A stretch of DNA of 64,000 bases from Malachius bipustulatus (Eukaryota > Arthropoda > Insecta > Coleoptera > Melyridae), in contig OU342634.1 in NCBI GenBank assembly GCA_910589415.1, positions 27,029,144 to 27,093,143 of the forward strand, in the 5' to 3' direction. Under the pieces are notes generated by a model. That model saw only the letters and a program-made list of their open reading frames with translations, was not told the origin of the DNA and ran no database searches. This document shows, piece by piece, positions 36,301-47,795 of the stretch. The translations under genes were made by a program, and so were the position numbers. Every line of letters starts with the position of its first letter. The stretch's first letter is position 1.

Positions 36301-37322
36301 AAAAAAAAGTGCACAAGTTTTGGAAAGGCTCAAACTTTCAGATCGGCCAGTATTTTGTAATATAAAGCCTCTGTAGGTACAGTGTCATTATGTGCTGCGT
36401 CCGCAGAGGTGCGCATATGTTGAAAACCCAAAGTTTTTACAATTGTTTTGGAAAAGCTGAAATTTTAGAATATACATATTAGTTTACTTAATTATATCAA
36501 TAAAATAAACAGTCAGACACCGTTTCAATAGAACACATCCAGTCAGCAGCCGACAGAATTCTGGAATACTCGCGCGCGCTCCTTATTTAGCGGCAGTTGC
36601 GTCATAGTTGACGAGGAATGCCACAGAGTGTGAAAGAATCGTTCGCGTATACGTGGAGAATTTACCAATGGATAAATCATGTGTTATCATATACTCACAG
36701 GGTGAATTTTTTTCAATATTTATAGTTCAGGATTCTCGTAAAATACTGCAGTTGAAGGAGCGGCTAAAGAGACAATAAAGTAGTGCAGTATTATGAGCTA
36801 AATTCGAAGCAATTTTTTTTTTCTGAAAATCTTCATGTGTTCCTAGATATTTGACACAAACGAAATTTCGAGAATTTCTTTATAATGAGCATAGCACTCC
36901 TATTATTAGGATTAGAGAAAAATCGTAAATGAAAACGTATTAGATTTCTATTGGCTGATGACTGAGTATGTTCTATTGAAACGGTGTCTCACTGTTTATT
37001 TATTTTATATAATTAAGTAAACAAACATATTCGTAAATTTTAGCTTCTCGAAAACCATTGGAAAAACTTGGGTTTGTCGACATATGCGCACCTGTGCTGA
37101 CGCAGCGCGTTCGATTATTTAGCTGTCTGACTGTTTGATTAAGATTATGCGTTGCATTGACTTTATTGATAAATTTTCAGCCTTTCCAAATCAATTTTAA
37201 AATACTATTAAAAATGAAACCTTTACTGCCAGGTGCCCCGACGCTGTACAGAAGCTTTTTATGACCAAAATACTGGCCGATTTGAAAGTTTATAAGTTTT
37301 TTGAAAACTCTTGCACTTTTTT
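36301..37322. mobile_element. Foldback element, about 1 kb, upstream of serpin A
   Basis: Two arms pair: GACACCGTTTCAATAGAAC near 36513 matches the complement of GTTCTATTGAAACGGTGTC near 36970. The outer blocks GCACAAGTTTT... and ...AAAACTCTTGCAC also match. The ends are less well defined than in other foldbacks and no clear TA pair was fixed. Its near edge is only about 65 bp upstream of the predicted TATA box of serpin A. Fragments of the same family occur near 27053. Confidence 0.75.
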
Positions 37323-38184
37323 GTCTTATTATGAGATGAGATGATATTATAATAGAAAAATTATTACTCTAGAAACGTTTGCTACGGTTAGTAAAATTGT
37401 TCGATTTTCCTATAGTTTTATTATGTTCTTACCTGATTAGTAATTACTCTGCTTTACCGTATTCAATTTTCTATACGGAAGATAAAACAGGCAATGACTT
37501 CTTGCACTATTTCATGTGTTTATTCTGCAAAGCTGCGAAATAATACATGTCAAGGATAAACTTGAGAACAATTTATAGTTAATAATAATAATTATTATGT
37601 GTATCAAAATAATGTTACAGAGAGGTCAATGTGTCAAGAAAATGGTTATCTCATCAAAAGTACATTCTAGATATTATGTTGACATAATATCAAAACAAGG
37701 TTTATGTTTCAATAATACATAAGATATTCCTAAATATGATTATTACATAATTTATTAATTACTAAAATTTGTAAGAGTTATATTCGTTTTACTTACCTAC
37801 AAGAAGTGACAATTCTCAACACGTTGTATATTATATTTACGCTTTTTTCTCGGTTGTTTGTATAAATATGAATTATTTGTTGTATTTAAAGCCCTCGTTA
37901 AACTTTTGACAATAATTTTTGACATTATGGTTTAACTATTTTGAAAAACTGCATAAGACTATTATCTGGTGAAATAAATCCCACATGAGCTCTTTTTCCA
38001 GGTAGGTATAACGAATTTTTACTGCTAATATGCTATTGAGATTAAAAAAATATCCGAATAAAAAGTTACGAACATTATCAAAAGCCTACAAATTTAATAA
38101 GAATTCAATTTGACTCCCTACACACCTTACTATTATCGATAATACGCGCCCCACGTTTGTCATTTTGTAACATACATTTTGTAC
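37323..38184. other. Gene-free AT-rich DNA
   Basis: Nothing coding or repetitive was recognised in this stretch between the foldback element and the CpG-rich patch. Confidence 0.5.
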
Positions 38185-38300
38185 GTACCGGCTAAATGCC
38201 AGCGACGCGGAGACAACGGCGGGCGCGCGCAGTAAGTGAGCGATGGTGGGTTTTAGTGCAATGCAACACGGCCGGCTGGCGGCCTCGAGTTTCGTAACAT
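38185..38300 (+). promoter_or_regulatory. CpG-rich patch with a strong splice donor
   Basis: A sharply GC- and CpG-rich stretch (GGGCGCGCGCA, CACGGCCGGCTGGCGG) stands in an AT-rich setting. A strong donor, GCA|GTAAGTGAG, begins at 38232. It could be a promoter with a non-coding first exon of a plus-strand gene. MADD is the next recognised plus-strand gene and has a predicted upstream non-coding exon, but a 24-kb link is speculation. Confidence 0.35.
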
Positions 38301-38724
38301 CGATTGTCGAATTCCAACCTGGAACGCAGGTTAATGCGTTTTCACCTTCTTTTCTCTCCGGTGATTCGCGGAAGAAGGTCCACGCAGATACCTGTTGCGA
38401 ATAATAGACAATGGCGTCTTGAATTTACTGCTCATTATTATAACCATCCCTCACGTTTTTGGCTTGGTGAGTGTTGTAGAATGATTTTGTTAATTGTGCT
38501 AGAATTATACAGATCATATTTTCATAATACCGTATGCTAATTTTAATTACAGCTTTTAAATCCGATCGAGTTTCGCTTCGCATGTAAAATTTGTCAGTCA
38601 CATTTTTTGATCTCAACCTATCTTGAGGACGGGACATAATTCTATGTACCCTTGGCAAGCAGACTCGATCGGACCGTTCATTAATGCAAGAGTGTTTCTG
38701 ATACCCATGAAATTTCCAGCTTTT

Positions 38725-38820
38725 TCCCTGGAGGCATTCTTTTCCCTGGAGGCATTTTTTTCCCTGGAGTCAATTTTTTCTTGGAGGCAATCTTTTTCCT
38801 GGATGCCATCTTATTCCCTG
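38725..38820 (+). repeat. Minisatellite, TTTTCCCTGGAGGCA units
   Basis: Four to five degenerate 15-20-bp units containing TTCCCTGGAGGCA are repeated. Open frames across them on both strands (38623-38886 plus, 38681-38902 minus) owe their length to this repeat. Confidence 0.75.
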
Positions 38821-38869
38821 AGGCACCTGCCTTTTCCGTGCCAAGCAGATTGTCCGAGCATGAAGATCC

Positions 38870-41168
38870 AGGCCACTTCCAGCTAGACTTCTGAAGAGCC
38901 ATACGAAGCTAAGTGCCTTGTGAACTACTAGCATCCGACCAATTCATTCTGCTAAACCGCACGCTCTGTTCTTTTTAATTGTTAACCGTGCTCAAGAGTG
39001 TCATATTAATAGCTGTGATATATTTTATATTTTTCAATAAAGAGTACCTGTTGTTCTGCTGACCTGCTGGTTATTGTTGATCCTCCTAGACTAGCGACTC
39101 AACCTACGACCCTTGTTTTTTCTTGTCTCATGCTCTCAGCGGCTATTTTTCCCCTCTAGGGGTTAAATAGTTCGTTTCAATTTCAAATCTTAAAAGTATT
39201 TGCATTAATAAAAAATATGATATACTTTTTAGTGCGCTTTAAAAACGTGGTAAATAAATTAATTATAGTCTGGAAATTATGGACGTAGGGGCAGGCCGTA
39301 CTATATTTTCCCTTCCGGCTTCTTCACATAAGAAAAAACATTTTAATCGGTTTGCAGGGGTCATTTAGACATTCAAGCTTCTCTGTTCCGGTTCGGTTGG
39401 GGAAGATTCTGAAAGCTCTCGAACTGGAACAAGAGAAAATAAAAACCTTCGCTCATTTTCCAGTAAAGTAAATGAGAAGGCACCGAATCAGACAGACAGA
39501 CAGACAAGGAAGCAAATTTGTATTACATTGTCATCCAGTTTTGGTCTATGTTTAAAGTTTCAAGTCTCTATCCCTTCGGAAAGATAGTCTAAAAACGATT
39601 GCAAGATTTGCACAGACAGATAGACAGGACTGAAAGCGAGTTGATACAAACATGGTTAAAAAATGATTAAAAAAAGAATTTTCAAGAGCCTGTAACTAGA
39701 CAATTTATGAGTTTTCTAAGAAAAAATGCGATAAATTTTTTTTTTCATAACTAGTAAAACAATGCGTTATTTCATTTTTATTTATAAACTCAGTGCGTAG
39801 GTATTTTTTGTCGGTGCAGTTGCCTCACAACCTAATTACGAGTAGAAAACCTGCACTCCTTTCAGATATTTTCGTGTAAAGCAGATAAGAAAAACCTGAA
39901 ATACCCAGATCTATATCATTTTTTAAACGAACCTGATTCTATAATGATTCAAGTAAGAATAACCTGGCAGGCATAATAATAAGACGTCATATCAGAAAAT
40001 CTAAATATACCTAATAGGTATTCTCTCGTTGACAACCATATGATTCCGCGGTCATGTCTTGTCTATCGTCAAAGTCGTCTTGATGCACCCCCTACACGCG
40101 TTGTAATCATTGTCGACCTCCAGATCCCTGATCCTATAATATATGAGGATCAGAAAAAAGGAAAAGAGAAAGAATAAACGGAAATAAAAATGAAAGAAGA
40201 AGAAGAAGAAGAAGGCGAAAAATATAAAGAAAGGAAAAACAAACGAAAAAAAGTAATAAAAAAAATATATTAGTGAAAAAATATATAGACAAAAAAAGGG
40301 AAAAAAGAAACAAAAAAAAAAGAAAAAGAAAATTATAAAATTATAAATTTCACTCCTCAATATTATAAAAATTCGTCAGGATTTTCTTTTTATTGTCTGG
40401 TGTTCCTTTATCTAGCCTTGCGTCAGACCTTCCACAATTCTTTGGCTGATGGGGCGAGCAATCCAATGCCAAAATAATACATACATACACATACATAAAT
40501 ATATTTTTTTTACTTACAGCACAAGAACAATTTCTTAATTTACATCAAAAATACTTTTGTAATACAATACAATTATTTTAACGACTCATCAGTCTCACAT
40601 ATATCAGTCAGCTCATCAGTCAACGACCTATACATCGGGAGCATTGTGACTTACATGGCATGATGCCATCTAGCGACTGAAAGTACCTACTACATACATT
40701 CATATGGTCAACTAAAGGTTCTCTCACAGAATTTTTTTGATTTGATTCTTTTGGTATTTTTGTACTTATTGAACTTCCAAAATAATTTGAGCCTGATTAT
40801 GTATAGCCTGCTGCCTCCTGTAAATTTGGTATGGGACTCTGATAATGACAAACATTAGAACTCATTGCGATGTCTTTTTTTTAAGGCGTTAATGAAAAAA
40901 TAATTGTGATTTATATTTATTTTTTAAGTAGGTAAGTACTTTAGTTAAAATTTAAGTATTTGATGCTCAACTGACCATAAAGCCAGTAAAAATTCAATGA
41001 ACTTAAATAAACAAAATTACATAAACTAGGTACCTATAATAAGATATGTTTACTAAATACAAAAATTATTGTTTTTCTTATATGATAGTCATTAATAACG
41101 CTTTATTTACAAGTAAGTAGATACTGACATGTAAGAAAATCATATTTTGCATGTAAAAACTATGTAAA
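38870..41168. other. Gene-free DNA with simple repeats
   Basis: Apart from simple repeats, no gene is supported. GACAGACAGACAGACA lies near 39500, a purine-rich tract at 40140-40335, and ATACATACATACACATACAT near 40480. The block CTTACATGGCATGATGCCAT at about 40651, with AGCGACTGAAAGTACC, recurs in diverged form near 59022, so it is a dispersed repeat. Confidence 0.5.
40140..40335. repeat. Purine-rich low-complexity tract
   Basis: An almost pure A/G stretch including (GAA)n at about 40196-40213. The minus-strand open frame of Phe-, Leu- and Ile-rich codons across it is a composition artefact. Confidence 0.85.
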
Positions 41169-44100
41169 CTAAGGTTGATCTGGATTATTCACCCTTCCTA
41201 TAAACAGCAGGTTGAGTTGATCGTTAATTTTTTGAAGAATGGCGAATAAAAATGGATGGTCAACCGTGAGAAGTTCAGATCGACTAGTAGGACTTGTTTT
41301 TAAATCTAAAACAAACAAAAAATCAATAATGGTTTTGTTTTTTAAGCTGTAAGTGAAAAAAAAATTGATTATCGCATAAGAGGTGGGATTTATGGAATCC
41401 AAGAACACAAGATGTCTTTTTTCACTTTTTTCTCAATATTTTTCACCAAATCTATAACTCTGAATGATTCTTAAGATCACAAGTTTTTTCCTCTAGTTGG
41501 TAGAAATTCAGATATTCAGTCAGGAGGGGTATTGAAGTTGCTTCACCTCTCTTGCAGATCTACAAGTTTACGGTTAGTTTTCTTGCATTTGCAGACCAAT
41601 TTTCTGACCAGAATAGTCCTTCTCTTCTTGGGTAACTATCTAGGAACCTATTCAATTATTTTTCATACAGACGATGTTAAGGTGATTGTTCTGAAAAATT
41701 TTATCTCCATCAACTCATTCTTCCTATCCTTTTTTGCAATGGTAGGTAGTTTGATAAGTTCCAGTCAGTTCGAATTTGTTTGCATTCTCAGTTTGAAAAA
41801 TCTGAAAAAAGTTCAAAATTTCGAGTTGACTAAGCCTTGTTAAATCAGACCCTGTAAAAATATAATCTGCAATCAGGCTGAATTTTATGAAACCTGAGCT
41901 TGCAAAAATCGAAGTCTCGCAAGACCAGGCCTTTGTTAAACCTGAGCTTGCAAAATGAAAAGTTTTAGAGCTGACCAGACCTTGTCAAACAGAACCTTGT
42001 CAAACCTGAGCTTGAAAAAAAAATCGAGCTAACCAGACGTTGTCAAAGAAGACCTTATCAAACTTAAGCTTTCAAAAAAAAGTTGTCGAGCTGACAAGCA
42101 TCAGCAGCTTTCAGCTCTTCACTTCCCGTGAAGCGTTCGTTTCTTTAGGCGATATATGGGCCTTCGCCTTGTTTTTTATCCATTAATTTGTGCATCTGAC
42201 CGCAAAAGAGGTGGATGTGACATCTTTACAGAATTTCTTTTAGCTTTTTTAATTTAATACCTTATGGTCAGCCTATTTGGTAGCCACAATAAGCATTTAT
42301 GCTTCTATTATCTTACGGGGTTCTTCTTCCAAGTCGTGTTGGTGTTTGGCAAAAGCTCTAGATTCGATGTATAGGTACTATCTTCGCTTTATTAGAGTAT
42401 CAGATAAATTTTTTTCTCCATTGTATGAACATTATGATAAGCATATTTTTGGAGAAGCAAAAAGAGGTAGAATAGAGAACTTATGGAGAGGAATGCAGAA
42501 AGTTAGCGGCATCGCAAAAGATTTTAACTTAATAACCAATCTTGAAACAAAACTTTCAAAATGTAATCAGGAAGACCGGTAGAGATTCATCAGAGTTACG
42601 TTTGTATTTACCTGTAGCTGCAGCAGCTTCAACCCCCTTTTCGTTCACTTCAATAAACGCTTTTTGCCTGCTCTCCGAAACAAAAAGTCCAGCACTACTA
42701 TTCGCTACCAAATGAGGCAGTTCGCATCTATTTTCATCAAATAATATATCAAGTCCGATCTAAAACAATGCAACATAAGTATTTATCCTTCTTATTTCAA
42801 TTAATTACAAAGAAAGGCTCACCTGTTTCAGTATATCTTTCAGGTTTATCACGGATTCAACTTTGAATCTCGGAACACGCAGAACAACTAAACTCGGTCT
42901 CAGATTATTCATTACGTCGTCAAAATTCGTGACCAATATTTTCTTCTCGAGATCTTCCAGCCCGGTTTTGCTGTTCGGAACCATCAAAACCATGCTGAAG
43001 TTGTCATTTTCAAAAGGCATCTCAATTATTTTAGCATCCAATGCGAAATTATCACTGTACATAAATTGTCCCGAACCGATCATCATTTGAACGTCAACTT
43101 TCTTCTCGTTGTCGACATAAAACGTTTCAAGTTTGGTCAGCTCCTCGAAGAAAGGATTGTACCAACGTCCTTTAAAGTACAGCGTGTTTACCATCACCAA
43201 CGCTATTGATTTATCTTTAAAATCAGAATCCAGGAACAAGTCGTGTATTTTACCGAAAGTGGAGTTTTCCACCCACGAATTTATTTCTGCCGCAGCTCCG
43301 ATGGATTTGAAATCGATGTTTTCAGTGGCGGTATGGAATTTTTGTGTGGCTATCGTGTGAAACCGTCGCTCAAAAGAAAGGCCGTCTTTCAGGTACAATT
43401 TATTGGCTAAAATGGCAGTTACATTCGACGCTTCTTCAATTTCACTCACGATATCGAGGTAGCCGTTAGCTGTCATCATCATGTACTCGGTTCTTAGGAT
43501 GTTGGCGAGGGTCTCTTCTGTGACGCCCGAGGAACCCATGTAGAGTAACGAAAGTGCAGCGTGTGCACTTAGCGGTGAGTAAACGATATTTCCAGGCTGT
43601 GCGGATAAAATTCTGTAGACATCCTTGGTGAATTCAAGACTTCCTCTTAGCACTATATCGGAATCTCGTAGCGTTCTTGTTCCGGTGACTAGAGACGAGG
43701 TGACCAGGATGGCGAATAAATAAAAAGAAATTCCTGTAACAGTAAAAAAATTATGTTTCGGCATCGGCAGTAGGTGTGTAAAATTAAAAAATTGCGCTAT
43801 CAATTGTGGCATCATCTAATAATATCACTACCATCTCTTTGCATTCATTGAGTGCATGTTTCAAGTTCAGGTCACATAAAATCATCGCTCAGTGAGTGCG
43901 TCCTAGGAGGCGGCAAGCATTCTTCGAACCCCCTGACATGTAATGACGTGTGGAAGAGTGAACTAATGACCAGTGAGAGAGTGACTTGACCAAGTCGGCT
44001 TTTTTGCGCTTTGGTGAGCCTTTCTGAAGCTCAAGAAATGAGAAGGATGCGTTGTTAGATAGATAGGGGGTTCAAGGGACAATTTTACTACTTTCGACGA

Positions 44101-46905
44101 TGATCATGGATCTTCTGGATCCCAGCACTGTCAAAGAAGGTTGCCACCATTTTGTCCTCTCTCTCAGAGAGAACATGGGAAGGGGGTTGTTAGTTTTTTT
44201 CCTCTCTCTCACGTGAGAAAGTCCTCCCAACTTCTCATATTCAGCTAACCAGGCAGAATATGCCGAGTTTATTATGACACGACACGCCTAAACCGCTTAG
44301 TTTTCCCTAACCTGGATATCTTCGTTGGGATCGAGGTTCTGGTCAGATCAGAACTATTAGCATAGGGCTCTAGACTAAGATACCTGGATGACCTTGAAAA
44401 GGGACTTTCTCCATCTCTCACTTAGAGAGAGAGAGAGAGGGGGAGAGAGAAAGAGAAGAAATATGGCAGGCAGAGACTTCGAGCTCGTCTAAAAAAAAAA
44501 TTGTCCTTTACTTGTATTGATTTTGTTCTCTCTCTCATCTAGGCTGAGGATATTTACTTGTTGAAAGAGGAAAGTTCGCTCCTCTGCCACCCACTTAGTA
44601 GCGCCTCAGATGAGAGGAAGAATTAATGTATTTAAACCCGGTAGCGGTTTGTTCAATCGGTAAGCCTCCCGAGCCTTGTTTTCCCCCCGATGCAATGATT
44701 TTTTTATTTTTTCCCTCTCTCTCTCTCTCGTTCTCTCTCTCTCTATCTCTTTCTTTCTTTCTCTCTCTCTCTCTCTCACTCAAATAACCGTTGCAGGGCT
44801 TGTAAGCAAAGAGAAAAAGCAAAAGAGAAACCATTTTATTTTCTAGTCTGACCTCACGAAGGAGATTGGGGAGGCAAGTCGCTTCTCAGAATTTTGGGCC
44901 ATAGAAGAGTCGCAAGAAGAGACAAGTTTGACTTTTCCGGGGGAAGAAGGTTGGTATGGCACGTAGGGAAGGTGGAAGTCCATCTGTTAAAATATAGTTT
45001 GTGCGCATGGAAAGAATCTTTGAACAAATCTCTATTTGGGAAAAAAACTGGGAAAAATCTCGATATGGCGTAATAAAAGTCGTTAAAATTACTCGCTAAT
45101 GATCGCTTTTACTAGGGCCAAATATTTTGAAGCAAATCTTCTTCTATAGAATTGTCGAGCAGCAAATATGAGACATAAGTAAGTAATAAACACTTTATCT
45201 TTCAAAATGGTCGTTCAAAAATTACTCACTCAAAGATGAACGATCCCAAGATCAGAATTTTTAATTTTAATTTTATTTTGGATTAAACTAACTGGTTGGG
45301 AGTATATAGGGTGATTCACAATCGATGACGTTTACGGAAAACCAGAATTAGTATTTTTCTGTAAATTTGGTCACTTAAATAATTAGCTATGGTCCATCTT
45401 TTTAAAATATTTTTAAATTCCTGGCACTCCCGGTTATACCTAAAATGGTATCTTTGTCAAATGGGACACCTGTATATTATTACATTTTCGGATATCTGAG
45501 AAACTCAAATAGAATTCTTTCACAGTTTAAGTTTGTAACGAGTATTTTATTTTATGAGTTTTAAACAAATTAAAATCCCCATTTTTCATTTTTAAAACAG
45601 CTTTCATTGAAAACGGCTAAACATGCAAATTATGTACCTATAATTTTTCATCCACACAATAGGGATATCATGTGAAAACTTAAGACAAGGACATGTAAAC
45701 CGTTTTCCGACATCTTTAGCCGTTTTCAATGAAAGCTGTTTCAAAAATGAAAAATGGCGATTTTCATTTTTGTTTAAAACTCATAAACATTTCTATTAGA
45801 TTTTCTCATAAAATCCGAAAATGTAATAATATACAGGTGTTCCATTTAAAAATCAAAGATGGAAGCAACTTCCGGTTTAACCGGATGTCCCAGAAATTTT
45901 AAAATATTTCAGAAAGACGGAGTACAGGCCAATTATGACCAAATTTTCAGAAAAATTTCATGTCTCTTTTCCCGTAATCGTCTAAGGTACCATCGACTGC
46001 GAATCACATTGTATAATTGTGACGGAAAAGGGTTTACCATTATTTTGAAAATTGTTCCATCCAAATTTTATCATAACTTGCATACTGGGCGTGACCTAGG
46101 TACTTTCTAATGTAAAATGTAACACACACTATTGCATGTGACTTAATTTGCATCTTGACTTTTTTGCAGTCGAATTTTCACCACCAGAGTGCTCTAGAAT
46201 CCTCCTCCCCATTACTATCTACGTGAAACAAAGAAAAAAATACCCGCAATCCTCGATGAAAAAATATTGAAACGCCTCAAGAACTCTCAAAAAAGTCACC
46301 TTCTATACTTCTATACTTTAATCAGATTTCACGTCTCTATTTTTGACCAAAAGTGAACTGACCATTTCTGAAATTTTTTAAACCTCTAACCAACAAACAA
46401 CACTTGGGAATGTTTCATGTCCACGAATATTTAAGGGACAGTCTGTATAAAGTTCCAGCTTATTCGTTAAAAATTTTTTGGTCAAAGGATGAATAATGTT
46501 GCATTTTTTCAAAATTGTAGAATTATTTGAAAGTTAAATCGCCAAGACGAGTTACAGGACTTTAAAATAAAATTTGAATGATTTGAAATCAAACAATTTT
46601 ATAAATGATAGATAATATTGTAGTACCTACCTCCTCTAAATAACGAAAGCATTGTTAGAATTAAAAACAACATAATAATAAATAAAATTTATAAATAAAT
46701 AATTTATGTATTTTCATAACTAGGTAATTATATAAATCACCTTGCCACTATGAATGAGAGGTAGATGGTTTGCCCACTCTTTGTATCTTCATTGTATTAG
46801 TGACATTGACGAGATGTTAGGCATCGTTTTTATTAAATTAACATTAAAATATTAAAATTATCATGCATGCTTTGAGAAAGGGCATTCAAAAACCTTACCT
46901 TTCAT
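41169..46905 (-). CDS. Serpin B, secreted, inhibitory-type hinge
   Basis: Coding exons on the minus strand are 46905-46899 (ATGAAAG only), 43733-42823, 42759-42612 and 41305-41169, giving 400 aa. All junctions have GT/AG sites and keep frame. Residues 1 to about 20 (MKGISFYLFAILVTSSLVTG) form a signal peptide created by joining the tiny first exon to exon 2. Serpin landmarks: VYSPLSAHAALSLLYMG, VNTLYFKGRWYNPF, and the C-terminal VDHPFLFAIL...LLFIGRVNNP. The hinge EVNEKGVEAAAAT (343-355) fits inhibitory serpins. By standard spacing from Glu346 (P17), the scissile bond falls at Thr362-Ser363; Arg364-Ser365 is an alternative. A protease inhibitor of the haemolymph or gut is likely; the target protease is unknown. 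The large first intron holds microsatellites and a foldback element. Confidence 0.9.
41840..42110. repeat. Tandem repeat in serpin B intron 3
   Basis: Degenerate units with CAGACCTTGTCAAA, AACCTGAGCTTGCAAAA and CGAGCTGACCAG recur about five times. Related text (CCAGACCTTGAAAAAATCTC, GGACCTTGTCAAATT) occurs in serpin A intron 1 at about 34700-34740. Confidence 0.65.
44410..44785. repeat. Microsatellites (GA)n and (CT)n in serpin B intron 1
   Basis: GAGAGAGAGAGAG at about 44424-44450 and long CT runs (CTCTCTCTCTCTC with interruptions) at about 44712-44780 lie inside the first intron of serpin B. The open frame 44595-44834 (minus, Glu/Arg-rich) is an artefact of them. Confidence 0.85.
45308..46011. 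mobile_element. Foldback element in serpin B intron 1
   Basis: The left end AGGGTGATTCACAATCGATG and the right end (CATCGACTGCGAATCACATTG) are imperfect complements next to TA. The arms pair around a centre near 45640 (GAAAACGGCTAAA with TTTAGCCGTTTTC). The internal arms resemble those of the 12528-13377 and 47796-48629 elements, so it is a diverged relative. Confidence 0.7.
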
Positions 46906-46990
46906 TATAAAAACTTCACTGTTTATTTGTACGTTATATTATAACCAACCAAATAATTGAATTAATCAGATGAGTCCGCTTATCACTGAG
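46895..46990 (-). promoter_or_regulatory. Serpin B promoter region and micro first exon
   Basis: On the minus strand, GGTTATAATATAAC (46946-46933) contains a TATA-like core about 30-40 bases before the ATG at 46905. A TGATAAG motif at 46985-46979 matches the consensus bound by GATA factors, common upstream of insect fat-body genes. The exon ends ATGAAAG|GTAAGG at 46899. Promoter elements are inferred from sequence only. Confidence 0.5.
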
Positions 46991-47795
46991 GTTAACTATG
47001 ACACTAAAATAATCCCACTTCGATATGCACTCGGTGTTAGTTGTTTGTGCATGTATCCCTACTAAGTAATATTTATTGTTAATTAAAAATATTTTTTTAA
47101 TTATCTAATTCTTGAATTGTTAATATCGCAATTTCAGCGTAATTTTATTTTCCAGCCGACGCACCAATTATCAATTTTCAATTTTACTCTTCAATAAATT
47201 ATAATAATGATACTAGTGATGATGGTATTTCCAAACGAGTTGAACTAATTTTGCTATCCTGATATTAGAATATTAAATTTTTATAGTAAAGCTAATAATA
47301 AACGAATATTACAGAACCCACGTAAAGTAGTGTAAGTTGCAAAAACTGCTAGCGCTTTGGAAACGAAACAATAACCGCAAAGGAGTCATCATCCATTCAT
47401 TATTTTGAGGATTTTGACCTGTTTAATCGATTTATTTAAATATAACGAACACTGAACAGGTTATTTTGATATGGAATGCAATGACTTCTATTTTTTATGC
47501 GGGTTCCAGTATTCAAGCCTGATCATTATCTCTCTTAACGCAATTTAAATTATGTGGGTTATGCTCATCAGTCCGCCATTTTGAATTTTATAAAAAATAA
47601 TTGTTTTTTAGACTTCATTTCAAGACAATTTCAACAAGAAATTGTTGAAACAATACTTGTAGGAAATAAAATTTCGCAAAATTTTTACAAAGTAGGTAAG
47701 TGGTTTTTTCTAAGATCGATACTGTTGGAATTAAACCCTAAAAAATTTCATCACCCTGTATATTTTAAACTACCTACATAATAGGATACTATATA
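46991..47795. other. Upstream intergenic DNA of serpin B
   Basis: No gene is supported. The minus strand has a weak kappa-B-like GGGATTATTT near 47011-47002. This could matter for immune control of the serpin but does not match the consensus fully. Confidence 0.4.

Noticed and set aside
38623..38902. Repetitive open frames on both strands with SLEAFFSLEAFFSLE-like text
   Set aside because: They come from a 15-20-bp minisatellite, with open frames on both strands.
40052..40360. Minus-strand 102-codon frame rich in Phe and Ile, resembling a membrane protein
   Set aside because: It is the complement of a purine-rich low-complexity tract (GAA and AAA codon runs).
42277..42582. Plus-strand 101-codon frame inside serpin B intron 3
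   Set aside because: It has a protein-like appearance but no recognisable domain, splice context or repeat match. It was left out rather than called a gene.
44595..44834. Minus-strand frame with an Arg/Glu-rich stretch
   Set aside because: It is a translation of CT/GA microsatellite sequence in serpin B intron 1.
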